This document shows, piece by piece, positions 24,366 to 34,983 of a stretch of 47,783 bases of DNA. Origin of the DNA: Syntrophaceae bacterium (GTDB lineage: Bacteria > Desulfobacterota > Syntrophia > Syntrophales > Smithellaceae); NCBI GenBank assembly GCA_003139775.1, contig PLGI01000084.1, positions 372-48,154 on the forward strand. Reading direction: 5' to 3'. The notes under the pieces are model-generated. The model was not told where the DNA came from. It saw nothing but the letters and a program-made list of their open reading frames with translations, and ran no database searches. Made by a program: the position numbers and the translations under genes. Position 1 is the stretch's first letter. Each line of letters starts with the position of its first letter.

Positions 24366-24700
24366 TTTTGGCAACCCTAAGTTATATGGATATACATTGA
24401 GCGGTGCGGTTTGCAGCGCAACACAGCAGACCATGTGCCCTTCAGGGTATGAGCGTTTTGTAAAGCCTCCGGCTTTTTCCGGCAAGGAAGGTGTCCATTT
24501 ATAATTGCGCGCCCTTTGGTTGCTCATCCGGTCAAAGGATAACGCGGCGGCAGTAAAACTCGAATTACAGTTACACAGCAAACTGTAGTTCATTAGTTGA
24601 ACTGTCCCGCTTCAATAGGGGCAAGGAGGAGGCGACGAGGCGTATTATACATACGTTGAGAAAGCTGATGACGCAGCCAACAAAGTTAGGCGAAGAAAGC
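24366..24700. repeat. Repeat-filled gap: repeat R3 copy 2 and repeat copy C
   Basis: No gene is seen in these bases. Repeat R3 (24498-24557: ATAATTGCGCGCC, then ATCCGGTCAAAGGATAACGCG) matches 16053-16110. Next come an imperfect ACAGTT/AACTGT palindrome and AGTTGAACTGTCCCGC. Last is GGCAAGGAGGAGGCGACGA...TTGAGAAAGCTGATGACG...GCCAACAAAG (24622-24690), which matches the stretch at 6187-6268. Confidence 0.5.
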
Positions 24701-24709
24701 GAAAAGGTA

Positions 24710-27700
24710 TTATATTCTCACTTCGACCTTGTGCTCCTTCCCATCATCAACAAGGGGAATCGTTTTTTCGCTTTGCTCGACACCATCAACGGTCACTTTC
24801 ATTTCTCCCTCGCCTGTTTGCGCGCGCAGGATGGCTATGTGGTAGATTGTTTTCCGGTACCGGTAATGTACATTGAAGCCATCCCAATCCGCGGGAAGAC
24901 ACGGCGTGAAACGCAGTTTGTTTCCTTCACGCTGCAGTCCCAGAAGCGATTCCACGATCAGCCGGTACATCCAGCCGGCCGAGCCGGTGTACCACGTCCA
25001 GCCGCCGCGGCCGGTATGCGGCGGGAACGCATAGACGTCGGCCGCGACAACGTAAGGTTCTACTTTGTAAGTCGCAATCGCTTCGGAAGATTTCGCGTGG
25101 TTCACCGGGTTAATCATAGTCATAATTTCCCAGGCACGGCGATTGTCCCCCAAAGCCGCAAAGGCCATCGCCGCCCAGATTGCTCCATGAGTGTATTGTC
25201 CTCCATTCTCTCTTACGCCGGGGACATATCCCTTTATGTAGCCGGGATTCAAATTGGACTTATCGAACGGCGGTTCCAGGAGCTGAACTATTCCAATGTC
25301 GCTGTGAACGAGGTATTTATTCAGTGCTTCCATGGCCAGACGCGAATGTTCGGCATCTCCGGCCCCGGACAAAACAGACCAGCTTTGGGCTATTGAATCA
25401 ATCCGACATTCGGGGTTTTTAGCCGAACCAAGAGGCGAGCCGTCATCAAAATAAGCGCGGCGGTACCACAAACCGTCCCATCCATGCTGTTCTATATTCA
25501 AGCGCACCTGTGACGCTTCTTTTTCACAATGTTCGCCAAAACTTGTGTCGCCGCGCCGGCGGGCAACTTCCGCAAATTGCATCAGGACTTTATAAAGGAA
25601 AAAACCCAACCAGACGCTTTCGCCTTTTCCCTTTATCCCCACCATGTTCATGCTGTCGTTCCAGTCTCCGGAGCCCATGAGCGGCAATCCGTGCTCACCA
25701 AATTGCAGTCCCTTATTGATTGCCCGTACACAGTGCTCATACAAACTGGCCGTTTCTGGAGACCGGCCGGGCAAATCGTAATATGAATCCTCCTCCATGT
25801 TTATCGGACGGCCTTTAATAAAGGGGATAGATTCATCCAATATCCCGGCATCACCGGTACTTGATATATAGTGACAGGTTGCAAGGGGCAGCCAGAGGTA
25901 ATCGTCGGAGCATTGCGTACGCACACCACGGCCCAGAGGGGGATGCCACCAATGCTGGACATCTCCTTCCTGAAATTGGCGGGAGGCGCAAAGAAGCAGA
26001 TGCTCGCGCGCAAAGCCCGGTTCGGTGTGAATGAGTGCCATTACATCCTGCAACTGATCGCGGAAGCCGAAGGCGCCCCCCGACTGGTAGTTTCCGGTTC
26101 GCGCCCAAAGCCGGCAGGCCAGCGTTTGATATAAAAGCCAGCCATTTGCCAGCACGTTGAGGGAGGGATCGGGTGTTTCCACTTGCACAGTTCCCAGCGT
26201 TTGATCCCAGTATTGTCGCACGGCATCAAGAGCGTCGCGGGCTGCGGTTTCTCCCCCAAAAATATGCACTAGTTTTCGGGCGTCATCAACATCGCGTCCC
26301 AGGCCGAGAGTGAAGACAATTTCTTTTTCTTCCCCATCGGCCAGATCAAATGGAACCTGAATTGCGGCGCAGGGATCCAATCCGGCGCCAACTTTGCCGG
26401 AGAGATGCAGCCGTTTCATGACCGCCGGATCGTGCAGCGTTCCATTACGTCCCACGAATTCCGTTCGATTGCCGCTTAAAGTTCGCGTCAGAGCGTCGGT
26501 GTTGAAGAAGGCAACCCGGTTGGGGAACTCCGTGTTGTAGGGGTTGCGCGCAAAGATAGCGCCGCTTTCGAGGTCAACATCGGTAATCACATACATGGCT
26601 GTTTTCGTTCTGAGGTCGCCCAGAACCCATTCCGCATATCCCGTAGCGGAGAGGCGGCGCGCTCTCCCCGTTTTATTTTTCACCTTCAACACGGTGAACT
26701 TAATCGCTGCGTCCAGAGCCACGTAAACCCATACCTCAGAGTGGATGCCGCGCTCTGTATGCTCGAAAACACTGTAGCCAAAACCGTGCCGGGTTATGTA
26801 AGGCGTCTCCCCGCGTCTGGGCAGCGGCATAGGGGACCATAAGTGGCCGCGCTCCTCATCGCGCAGGTAAAGGACTTCTCCACTACTGTCGCTCACCGGA
26901 TCATTATACCACGGTGTGAGACGGAACTCATGGGCATTCTCGGCCCAGGTATAGGCCATACCACTCTCGGAAATGACGGTGCCGAACAGAGGGTTGGCTA
27001 GCACATTCACCCATGGCGCCGGCGTCACCTGATTTTGGACAGTCGAAATTACGTATTCGCGCCCATCAGGGGTGAATCCGCCCAGCCCATTATAGAAAAT
27101 AAGGTTGCGGTCGGGCAATTCGGCGATCGGCGCGTCTATGGCGCGATGGGTACGGGTCGGCATCAGTCGCGGCACCGCTATTTTCAAACTACCGCGCCGG
27201 TTGACCTGGTTTGCCAGTGTTCCTTTTTTATCGGTGATGATAACGTGAGCAACCGTTTGAATCAGGATGCGGTCTTCTTCTGATATCTGGTCCGTGGATC
27301 TGACAAAAATACCGCCGAGCTGATTGTCTAAGATGTCGACGGTGCCTGAGGCAATTAGTCCCATAATCTGGTCGTGCAGAATTTGCCGGTAACCGGCATG
27401 ATCTTCATTCCAGATTACGAGGTCCACGGCTAATCCTTTTAATCGCCAGTATACATGCGCCTGTACGAGTTGGCGTACCAATTCAATATTGGCCTGGTCG
27501 GCAATTCTCAACAATACAATTGGTAAATCGCCGGATATAGCGTAGCCCCATAAACCGGATTGCCCCCGGTGATTTTCGGTGATGACGCTGGAATCAGCGC
27601 GCAGTGAGGCATTACCGTAGATGACGGAGCTGGCAATGTGGCAGTAAAACTGAGCGTTGGCCTCTGTAGCATTGATCTGACGCAGAAGTACCTGACTCTG

Positions 27701-30700
27701 CGTCCAGGCCAGATCGAAAACGCGATCCGCGATCCGCTGATCCTGATATTTTTCGACCAGAGTTAAAGCAGTATCCCTGGTTTCGCCGATTCCGAAAACC
27801 ATATCAATTGTAACCGATTGCTCCGGGTCAAGCGTTATTCGGGACCGGATGGCGACAATCGGATCAAGTACCGAACCTTGACTGCCCGAGAGTGTTCCAA
27901 AGAGATCGGCAGGAGAACCCATCGCTTGTGGATTACTGACGGTGTTTCCGCGGCCGATAAATTGCATCCGGTCAGTCTCGTAGGAAATCTGCTCGATCTT
28001 TGCCCCATATACGGCCATCAGGTGAAACATCCAGGGATTTTTCTCGCTTTCGGAACGCGGCCGGCGGGTGCAAAGAATCGCCCGGCGCTGTTCGATGATC
28101 TCGGCTTGAACAAATAGATTGCTGAATGCCGGATGAATCTTGTCTGTGGCAGGGGGGGCCAAAACCACTTCCGCATAACTCGTGACGTCAATGGTCCTTC
28201 GCGACCGCGAGCGGTTTTCTATGGTGGTACGGCGCAGTTCGATATCATCTTCCGGCGAAACAGCGATTTTTGTATGGACGTTAAAATCATTATCCTGGCG
28301 GCGAAATTCCACACGGCCATCCGAAAAAATGGCCTCGTAATGCAGAGGTTGTTTGAGCGTAGGCTGATAGGCCGTTGACCAGACATTCCCGCTCGTTACA
28401 TCGCGGAGATAACAGAAAGTGCCATAATTGTCACAGGTACTGTCTTCCCGGAAACGGGTGATGGCCATGTCTTTCCAACGGCTGTAACCGCCGCCGGCAT
28501 TTGTCACCATTAGGTGATATCTGCCGTTTGAAAGCAACTGTACTTCCGGAACCGATGTGTCGGGGGTGATAAAAACACGCACCGGCGTTTCCATACTAAC
28601 GGACTCCCTATGTGAATTAGCGAGCTCTGTGGGGGACGTATAAAAAGCGATGGCCTGGGGAACCCGCTCCTGGAGCAATAACATGGTTGCCTGGAACAAT
28701 GGTTCCGACTCAAATCGCTTTTGCATCGGCCGGTCCAGGAGCAAATAGACCAACGCAAGCAATGTCATACCCTGATGATGTGCCATGAAGGAACGAACCA
28801 CAGCGTTCGATTGCCCTCGCGACAGGCGCGACGGTGTATAGTCGATCGCTTCATAGAAACCGAATCTTCCTTCAAAACCTGCCACTGTAAGTTTTTCCAG
28901 ATTCCGGCACGCCTCCTCGGGCGCCACCATTAACGCCAGCGCTGAGGCATAGGGGGCAATGACCATATCCTCGGCTAATCCACGCTTGAGACCAAGGCCG
29001 GGAACACCAAAGGCGCGATACTGATAGTTGAGGTGGCCATCAATGGCGTTGTAGCCCGATTCCGAAATACCCCAGGGCACGGCGTGCTTCTTTCCATACT
29101 CTATCTGTCTGGCCACAGCCGCCTTATAAGTTTGGTCGAGAAGAGAGTTTTCATATGTAGGCATAACCAGAAGCGGCATGAGGTATTCGAACATGGAACC
29201 GCTCCATGATACTAGAACCGGCCCTCCGCCGGTGGTGGTAAGGAGCCGTCCCAAGGCGAACCAACTCTCCTGGGGTAATTTTCCCTGCGCGATTCCCACG
29301 AAAGTGCAAAATCTCGCTTCCGCTGCCAGCAAATCGTAGAAACTTGTATCCCGCCGCCAGCCACCGACGTTGTATCCGATAGCTAGCAAATTACATGCCT
29401 TATCAAACAGAAAGTCGTATTCTATATGGGTGAAATCGCTGCATTGCTTTGCCAGCCCTTCAATTTCCGCCATCAAGGCCCCGGCGCATCGACTGGCATC
29501 GGCAACGAGTCTGCGAAGTTCACCAATTTGCATACGCTCATCGGGCGTTATATTAGTTTTCATCTGCTCCTCGATGGCAGATAGCAATTCAGCTTCAAGA
29601 CCTGTTACTTTTCGCAAAGTCGGTATATCATTTAAATTTGGCAATTTGTTAATCATGTCCGACAATGCCGGGTAAAATATCCAAGGTGCGAGAAACCGCA
29701 GATCATCAAGGGCTGTCCGGCATTGATCGGTAAATTCCTTTGCCCACCATCTCAATGGGCTATCGGGATCACTATCGGAGATATTGACGTCTGTAACAAT
29801 CTGGGTTGCTGATGTTGCCAGTTGTTCGAGGGACAATCGTATCGCCATGAGAGTGGTTGGTTTGGAAGTAATCGCGGAAGCCAGATCCTTTTTAAGCCCA
29901 ACGAGAGAAACAGGGGGAGATTTTCCCGCCGTATCCGCGAAAACATCAAGGGTATCTTTAAGTCCCGCAAAAAGTTGCGAACTTACGATTTTCTGATCGG
30001 GAAGGGCGAGGATACCCGACCGTAATATCAACAGATGTCCTGTAAGGTTTCCGCTGTCCACCGACGAAATGTAGAGTGGCAGCAGCGGTTCCAGAGATTG
30101 CGTATCATACCAGTTATAAAAATGACCTTTATGGCGGTCCATAGCTTCCATCGTGCGAAGTGTATTTGCCGTGCGCTCGATGAATTGACGCATTGTGATG
30201 TAGCCGAAATCGCAGGCGGAGAGATTGGCCAGAAGAGCCAGACCCATGTTAGTCGGCGACGTGCGATGGGCGACCACGGCAACGGGCTGTTCCTGATAGT
30301 TGTCCGGCGGCAGCCAATTATCATCCGGACCAACAAAGGTTTCGAAAAAGCTCCATGTTTTCCGGGAAATTTTACGAAGAAAAATAATCTGGTTGGACGT
30401 AAGTTTTGCTTCATGATGAGCAAATGGCCGGCTGAACAAATAGGCGATCAGGGGAGAAATCAGCCAGATAAAGAGGAGCGGCCCGGCCACTGCCAGAGAG
30501 GCCGGACGGGAAAAAAAGATGGTGACTGCCGTGACAGCGGCAAATACCGGAGCGAACCACATAGCCCCAAAGTAGTTGACCATGTCATTGCGACGGTTGC
30601 GACGGGGGGTGTCCGATGGATTCCATTCAAGGAGCCGTTTGTGCGAAATCAATATCCGCCATAGAGTGCGCCCAATCGCATCAATACTGAAATAAGCCTC

Positions 30701-33448
30701 ATAGGGCAGGCAGATGAGCGTAAATGCTGCCTGCATAAGGTGATTGCCGGCTGTATGTATCGCAGAAGTTAAATGCTGCGTCAACATTACATCGCGCGGT
30801 TTTTGAAACAGATTTAGTGCAGACATGATTAAAGAAGGAAGCAAGATAATTCCGAGGATCGACAGTGTCCAGAACCAGGCCGTAGGCAGTACTGTCCAGC
30901 CCAGTACCATCAGAAGGGTCAATGCTGCGGATATGAGGCTCCTGCGCAGATTATCGAAAATCTTCCATTGAGACAGCATTGACAAGGGATTCTTCTGAGT
31001 GCGCCCGTCGGTGGCGGGAACACTCGATCTGATCCATCGCGCAATCTGCCAGTCTCCGCGTATCCAACGATGCCTGCGGCTCACATCCACGTTGTAGCAG
31101 GATGGATATTCCTCGTATAACTGCACGTCGCTTATCAATCCCGCCCGGGCGTAACATCCTTCGATAAGATCGTGACTGAGAATCTGATTTTCGGGAAGTT
31201 GCCCATTAAGGGCGGCCTCGAAGGCATCAACATCATATATGCCCTTGCCGATGAACGAACCTTCCCTGAATATATCCTGGTAAATATCGGAAACGGTTTG
31301 AGTATAAGGATCAATACCGGAATTACTCCCATACATAGCCGCATACAGCGACCGGCTCATATCGGGTAGGCTTATGGAAACCCTTGGCTGCAGTATGCCG
31401 TATCCCTTGCTGACACGCTTCTTTTCTTCATCATATTGCGCACGATTCAGTGGATGCGCCATGGTTCCTACAAATTGCCATGCCGCATCACGTGGCAGCT
31501 TTGTATCCGTGTCGAGAGTGATAACATACTTCACATTTCTTAATACCGTCGTATCACCGACGATGAGCGAAAAGAAATCTCCAGAAGGACCCTGCGTTCT
31601 TCCGCGCAGAAAGGCATTCAAATCCGCCAGTTTCCCCCTTTTTCGTTCGTAACCCATCCAAATCCGTTCCTGAGGATTCCAGCGGCGTGGGCGATGGAAT
31701 AAGAAGAACATATCGCCTTTTGAATCCTTGTACTTTTCATTTAACCCTTCAATCCCTTTCTTGGCCAGCTGCAGAAGTGGCTCATCATCCGGCAGCGTTT
31801 CTTCCTTAGCGTCCCGAAAGTCGGTCAGGAGGGCGAAACGCAGATTGTCGTCCCGATTGGCCAGAAATCGGATTTCCAATGCTTCTATTAAATTTGGGAT
31901 GTTTTGCGCGCTGAGAAGCATGGTCGGAACTGCAACCAGGGTGCGGTATTCAGGTGGTATTCCCTTGGAAAAATCCATTCGCGGCAAGGGATGGGGCGCC
32001 ACCAGCAGAGTCGCCAGCCAGTTTACCAGGGCTATAGCCAAGTGGCTCGTACATAGAAGCGCGAGGAATCCGAGGATGGCCAATGGCCAACCATGCAATC
32101 CATCGGTATGTGCCTTCGCCAGTAAACTCCCTGTAAATATGATGGTCAATCCTATGATAGCACCAATATACAGCAATAAAGGAATTCGGCGGCCTAACCG
32201 TATAATTTCCTCAACCGGTGATAAACGCACTTTCATCAGTTGTTCGAGTTCCGACAATCCCTTGTCGATCAGATAGAAACCAACATGCGCCGTGCAGTCA
32301 TAACGGCCATTTTTTGCACTGCATTTGCGGGCGAGGCTTATCGCCGTGCGCGCCACTTCACTTTCGGGCGAGCGACTTTTCTTGGCTATTTTCTCTACGA
32401 CATGGCGGTAACGGTCACGGGTGGAAAAATCCATTTTGACGTAAATGTCGGGGGCATCCTCACGCAGGATCTGATCGACCACACTCATCGTTTCGACAAA
32501 CTCGCGCCAGTCCATTGCACCCAGAAAACGAAGACTGCCGATACTGTTGCTCATAGAGACCTGATCTGCGGCTTGTTGCTGGGTCTCCAGATGCACTAAT
32601 GCTTTTATTGTCTGGCCGTACTCGGAGAGGCGCTGCTCAATCCAGGTAAGCGGCAAGGCCAGAGAAGGACTTTGCCCTTGCAAGCGACGGGTAATTTCTG
32701 CAATAAACGCACCCACCATCGGCGGGTCTGACCGCACCATGTCCGCGATTTCCAGAAACAGGCTTTTCGGGTCTTTCTCGGCGATTACTGTCATCCGATT
32801 AGCCCAATGATCGGCTATATTGCGGTTGGCTCTGTCGGTAGATATGCGGACGGCGATACGTCGAATATTTTCGATCAACGCCAGGCGCAACATAATAGGA
32901 ATTGCCCACAATTCACCAAGAGTAAGCACGGTTACTGTCTGGTAGGCGGCTACAAATAGACTAAGAGCCTTCGAATCCACCTGCCCATCGCCATGGGAGA
33001 TCATCTCCAGCGCAATGTCATATACCCGCGGAAGAGCAGCCGATGGGCCATTTGCCAGGTGAGGCAGTTCCCGGCTGTAAACTTTTGGCAAATGCCTTCT
33101 GGCTGTGCGAATTTGTTCTTCGATCAGATAGAAGTTATCCAGGAACCATTCTTCGGCCGGTGTAATATGATGGTTGTCCCCAACCGCCTTCGTCAACAGG
33201 TTTCTAACGCCAAACAGGACATTTTCATTATCGGCCATCCTTGCCAGCAGTTGATTCGAAGTGCGCCCCGGACTCAACTTGTGTGCGCCCGCGATGGTTT
33301 TGCCATGCTGCTGCATCTGCTTGGCACTGAATAATTCCGATCGCAGCAACAGTTCGTTACTGGCATGTATTTTCTGTGAGTCTTTACCCGGAAGGTGCGC
33401 CTTTAACTGACTTAAGTATCTAAGAATGATCTTGCTGTTCATTTCCAC
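24710..33448 (-). CDS. ndvB: Cyclic beta-1,2-glucan synthase (GT84-GH94)
   Basis: 2912 residues, the usual huge size of NdvB/ChvB. In order: an N-terminal region, two helices near 430-485, a GT84 domain with LDTDTKL near 644 and RRHRWIRGDWQ near 796, about five more helices to about 1005, a glycoamylase-like domain (about 1080-1560), beta-sandwich domains (about 1600-2350), and a C-terminal GH94 phosphorylase domain with GSGDWNDSMN near 2590. The family initiates, elongates and cyclises beta-1,2-glucan from UDP-glucose at the inner membrane. The product is a periplasmic osmoregulatory or surface glycan. GGAGTAGG precedes the ATG. No transporter like NdvA is adjacent. Long open frames on the opposite strand are shadows of its high coding bias. 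Confidence 0.92.
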   Translation of the reverse strand: MEMNSKIILRYLSQLKAHLPGKDSQKIHASNELLLRSELFSAKQMQQHGKTIAGAHKLSPGRTSNQLLARMADNENVLFGVRNLLTKAVGDNHHITPAEEWFLDNFYLIEEQIRTARRHLPKVYSRELPHLANGPSAALPRVYDIALEMISHGDGQVDSKALSLFVAAYQTVTVLTLGELWAIPIMLRLALIENIRRIAVRISTDRANRNIADHWANRMTVIAEKDPKSLFLEIADMVRSDPPMVGAFIAEITRRLQGQSPSLALPLTWIEQRLSEYGQTIKALVHLETQQQAADQVSMSNSIGSLRFLGAMDWREFVETMSVVDQILREDAPDIYVKMDFSTRDRYRHVVEKIAKKSRSPESEVARTAISLARKCSAKNGRYDCTAHVGFYLIDKGLSELEQLMKVRLSPVEEIIRLGRRIPLLLYIGAIIGLTIIFTGSLLAKAHTDGLHGWPLAILGFLALLCTSHLAIALVNWLATLLVAPHPLPRMDFSKGIPPEYRTLVAVPTMLLSAQNIPNLIEALEIRFLANRDDNLRFALLTDFRDAKEETLPDDEPLLQLAKKGIEGLNEKYKDSKGDMFFLFHRPRRWNPQERIWMGYERKRGKLADLNAFLRGRTQGPSGDFFSLIVGDTTVLRNVKYVITLDTDTKLPRDAAWQFVGTMAHPLNRAQYDEEKKRVSKGYGILQPRVSISLPDMSRSLYAAMYGSNSGIDPYTQTVSDIYQDIFREGSFIGKGIYDVDAFEAALNGQLPENQILSHDLIEGCYARAGLISDVQLYEEYPSCYNVDVSRRHRWIRGDWQIARWIRSSVPATDGRTQKNPLSMLSQWKIFDNLRRSLISAALTLLMVLGWTVLPTAWFWTLSILGIILLPSLIMSALNLFQKPRDVMLTQHLTSAIHTAGNHLMQAAFTLICLPYEAYFSIDAIGRTLWRILISHKRLLEWNPSDTPRRNRRNDMVNYFGAMWFAPVFAAVTAVTIFFSRPASLAVAGPLLFIWLISPLIAYLFSRPFAHHEAKLTSNQIIFLRKISRKTWSFFETFVGPDDNWLPPDNYQEQPVAVVAHRTSPTNMGLALLANLSACDFGYITMRQFIERTANTLRTMEAMDRHKGHFYNWYDTQSLEPLLPLYISSVDSGNLTGHLLILRSGILALPDQKIVSSQLFAGLKDTLDVFADTAGKSPPVSLVGLKKDLASAITSKPTTLMAIRLSLEQLATSATQIVTDVNISDSDPDSPLRWWAKEFTDQCRTALDDLRFLAPWIFYPALSDMINKLPNLNDIPTLRKVTGLEAELLSAIEEQMKTNITPDERMQIGELRRLVADASRCAGALMAEIEGLAKQCSDFTHIEYDFLFDKACNLLAIGYNVGGWRRDTSFYDLLAAEARFCTFVGIAQGKLPQESWFALGRLLTTTGGGPVLVSWSGSMFEYLMPLLVMPTYENSLLDQTYKAAVARQIEYGKKHAVPWGISESGYNAIDGHLNYQYRAFGVPGLGLKRGLAEDMVIAPYASALALMVAPEEACRNLEKLTVAGFEGRFGFYEAIDYTPSRLSRGQSNAVVRSFMAHHQGMTLLALVYLLLDRPMQKRFESEPLFQATMLLLQERVPQAIAFYTSPTELANSHRESVSMETPVRVFITPDTSVPEVQLLSNGRYHLMVTNAGGGYSRWKDMAITRFREDSTCDNYGTFCYLRDVTSGNVWSTAYQPTLKQPLHYEAIFSDGRVEFRRQDNDFNVHTKIAVSPEDDIELRRTTIENRSRSRRTIDVTSYAEVVLAPPATDKIHPAFSNLFVQAEIIEQRRAILCTRRPRSESEKNPWMFHLMAVYGAKIEQISYETDRMQFIGRGNTVSNPQAMGSPADLFGTLSGSQGSVLDPIVAIRSRITLDPEQSVTIDMVFGIGETRDTALTLVEKYQDQRIADRVFDLAWTQSQVLLRQINATEANAQFYCHIASSVIYGNASLRADSSVITENHRGQSGLWGYAISGDLPIVLLRIADQANIELVRQLVQAHVYWRLKGLAVDLVIWNEDHAGYRQILHDQIMGLIASGTVDILDNQLGGIFVRSTDQISEEDRILIQTVAHVIITDKKGTLANQVNRRGSLKIAVPRLMPTRTHRAIDAPIAELPDRNLIFYNGLGGFTPDGREYVISTVQNQVTPAPWVNVLANPLFGTVISESGMAYTWAENAHEFRLTPWYNDPVSDSSGEVLYLRDEERGHLWSPMPLPRRGETPYITRHGFGYSVFEHTERGIHSEVWVYVALDAAIKFTVLKVKNKTGRARRLSATGYAEWVLGDLRTKTAMYVITDVDLESGAIFARNPYNTEFPNRVAFFNTDALTRTLSGNRTEFVGRNGTLHDPAVMKRLHLSGKVGAGLDPCAAIQVPFDLADGEEKEIVFTLGLGRDVDDARKLVHIFGGETAARDALDAVRQYWDQTLGTVQVETPDPSLNVLANGWLLYQTLACRLWARTGNYQSGGAFGFRDQLQDVMALIHTEPGFAREHLLLCASRQFQEGDVQHWWHPPLGRGVRTQCSDDYLWLPLATCHYISSTGDAGILDESIPFIKGRPINMEEDSYYDLPGRSPETASLYEHCVRAINKGLQFGEHGLPLMGSGDWNDSMNMVGIKGKGESVWLGFFLYKVLMQFAEVARRRGDTSFGEHCEKEASQVRLNIEQHGWDGLWYRRAYFDDGSPLGSAKNPECRIDSIAQSWSVLSGAGDAEHSRLAMEALNKYLVHSDIGIVQLLEPPFDKSNLNPGYIKGYVPGVRENGGQYTHGAIWAAMAFAALGDNRRAWEIMTMINPVNHAKSSEAIATYKVEPYVVAADVYAFPPHTGRGGWTWYTGSAGWMYRLIVESLLGLQREGNKLRFTPCLPADWDGFNVHYRYRKTIYHIAILRAQTGEGEMKVTVDGVEQSEKTIPLVDDGKEHKVEVRI

Positions 33449-33879
33449 TTTTTCCTACTCCTTATGGCGGCCAACAAACTAATCGAAAAATATGCATGCC
33501 TCGCGGAAAACCAGTTTCTTCCACAATGAACGGCAGATGTTAATTGGACTCCCCTATGTTTCCAAAATAGAGTTAAAGGGATTGTTTTATTTGCAATTTT
33601 TATTTTGTACGTTACTATGTCCTATGGTCAAAAATAAAATCTAAATCCAAACTTTGTATTTGTACCAATTTTAGAAGAATAGGTCAATAGGCGAAACAAA
33701 GCTACGTATTTAAAAGATGTTATATTATTTCCATCAACGAGTTGGGCAAAGGATTGATCATCACTAATAGTTCATCAGGTAAAGGGAGAGATTAATCACA
33801 GGGGGTTCAAACCGGCCAAGTCTTCGTGCGTCCGTTTTTATTAGGGCGGTAAACTTTTTCACCATTCACCTGTAAAATG
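33449..33879. other. Intergenic region between ndvB and rpoH
   Basis: About 430 AT-rich bases that should hold the ndvB promoter on the minus strand. A possible minus-strand TTGCCC and TATAAC pair (around 33750-33720) has a 19-base spacer and is weak. I see no clear operator, RNA gene, terminator or reading frame. Confidence 0.35.
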
Positions 33880-34725
33880 TCAGTTATCCGGCTTAAAATA
33901 CGGTAACGCCAGTTGCATTTTTTTCAGCGCTTGTTTTTCAATCTGGCGTGCTCGTTCCCGCGAAATATTGTATTTGGTTCCTATTTCCTGAAGCGTCTTG
34001 GGGTTATCAGCCATTACGCGGTTAAGAATAATGTAACTTTCTCTTTCGCTGAGGTTAGCCAGCGCTCCGGCGATATCACGCCGAACTAAACTCTTCTCTT
34101 CATTCTTAATTAAAGCCAACTCTTGATTATCACCTTTGAAAGCAAGAAAATCGATATGCGAGCTATTGCTTTCGTCATTGATAATTTCATTCAGGGAGAC
34201 ATCCCGTGAGCCCATGCGCAAATCCATTTCGGCTACCTCGGAATCTTTAACCCCCAATGATGTAGCAATTTCACTAAACTCCGGATTCTTTTTTGAAAGC
34301 GTCTCCAGTTCTTTTTTAGTTTGATTTAATTTAAAAAATAGTTTTCTCTGCGCTTGCGTCGTACCGATTTTGACAATGCTCCAGGATTTAATCAGGTAAT
34401 TCTGAATGTAAGCTCGAATCCACCACACCGCATAAGAAATCAATCGATAGCCTTTGTAGGGATCGAATTTTTTCACGGCGTGAATAAGACCGACATTGCC
34501 TTCCTGAATTAAATCGGCAAGCTTGAAACCGTAGCTGCGGTATTCGTGGGCAATCTTGACTACAAAACGCAAATTCGAAACAATCAGCTTTTCAGCGGCT
34601 TCAACATTGTTATACTTTTTCAACTGCACGGCAAGCTTGAATTCTTCTTCCGCGGTTAAAAGCGAAAAACGATTAATTTCAGATATATATAAATCAAGAG
34701 TGCCGGTTACTGCGGGCAGTTTCAA
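33880..34725 (-). CDS. rpoH: Heat-shock sigma factor (sigma-32 type)
   Basis: 281 residues from a TTG start nine bases after GAGGAGG. Region 2 is intact (NLRFVVKIAHEYRSYGFKLADLIQEGNVGLIHAVKKFDP, YAVWWIRAYIQNYLI). The RpoH box is QRKLFFKLNQTKKEL (about 127-141). The region 4 HTH is LQEIGTKYNISRERARQIE. It directs RNA polymerase to heat-shock promoters. clpB and htpX, typical members of that regulon, are within 6 kb. A sigma70-type promoter is visible at 34761-34789. Confidence 0.9.
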   Translation of the reverse strand: MKLPAVTGTLDLYISEINRFSLLTAEEEFKLAVQLKKYNNVEAAEKLIVSNLRFVVKIAHEYRSYGFKLADLIQEGNVGLIHAVKKFDPYKGYRLISYAVWWIRAYIQNYLIKSWSIVKIGTTQAQRKLFFKLNQTKKELETLSKKNPEFSEIATSLGVKDSEVAEMDLRMGSRDVSLNEIINDESNSSHIDFLAFKGDNQELALIKNEEKSLVRRDIAGALANLSERESYIILNRVMADNPKTLQEIGTKYNISRERARQIEKQALKKMQLALPYFKPDN

Positions 34726-34760
34726 TGATTAGGCCTCCTCATGAATTGATCCATAATGGC

Positions 34761-34789
34761 TTTTTATCCAACTATAATTTCCCGGTCAA
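34761..34789 (-). promoter_or_regulatory. Promoter for rpoH
   Basis: On the minus strand TTGACC (34789-34784) and TAAAAA (34766-34761) are exactly 17 bases apart. The -10 has four of six consensus bases. It lies about 36 bases from the TTG start of rpoH. Confidence 0.45.
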
Positions 34790-34796
34790 GTAAAAT

Positions 34797-34885
34797 TAAT
34801 GAGACTCCAATTCCGAAAGCGAAGCGTATCGGAATTGGTTAGTCGAATTATCCCGCGAAGCGAAGCGAACGGGGATTAATGACAT
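34797..34885. repeat. Palindromic element of the TAATGAGACTC/CGAATTATCCC family
   Basis: TTAATGAGACTCC, then the stem CAATTCCGA / TCGGAATTG, then GTTAGTCGAATTATCCCGCGAAGCGAAGCGAACGGGGATTAATGAC. The same end blocks occur after rpsR and clpB. It sits immediately upstream of the rpoH promoter. Confidence 0.65.
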
Positions 34886-34944
34886 CTTTTACTTTTTCAG
34901 AAGCGAAGTGAACTGAAGTTTATAAGTAGAATTATATTTTTGCT

Positions 34945-34967
34945 GGTTCAATTTTGTAGATTGAACC
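34945..34967. repeat. RAYT-associated hairpin, downstream side
   Basis: GGTTCAAT, loop TTTGTAG, ATTGAACC. It is the same hairpin as the two copies at 35528-35554 and 35579-35603 but with slightly shorter arms, and lies 17 bases beyond the end of the transposase gene. Confidence 0.7.
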
Positions 34968-34983
34968 CGATATTTGACCGTTT

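Noticed and set aside
31728-32276. Plus-strand open frames opposite the glucan synthase, for example 182 residues here and 246 residues at 24656-25396
   Set aside because: They lie within the minus-strand gene that has continuous family motifs. They have no ribosome sites and no recognisable protein features.
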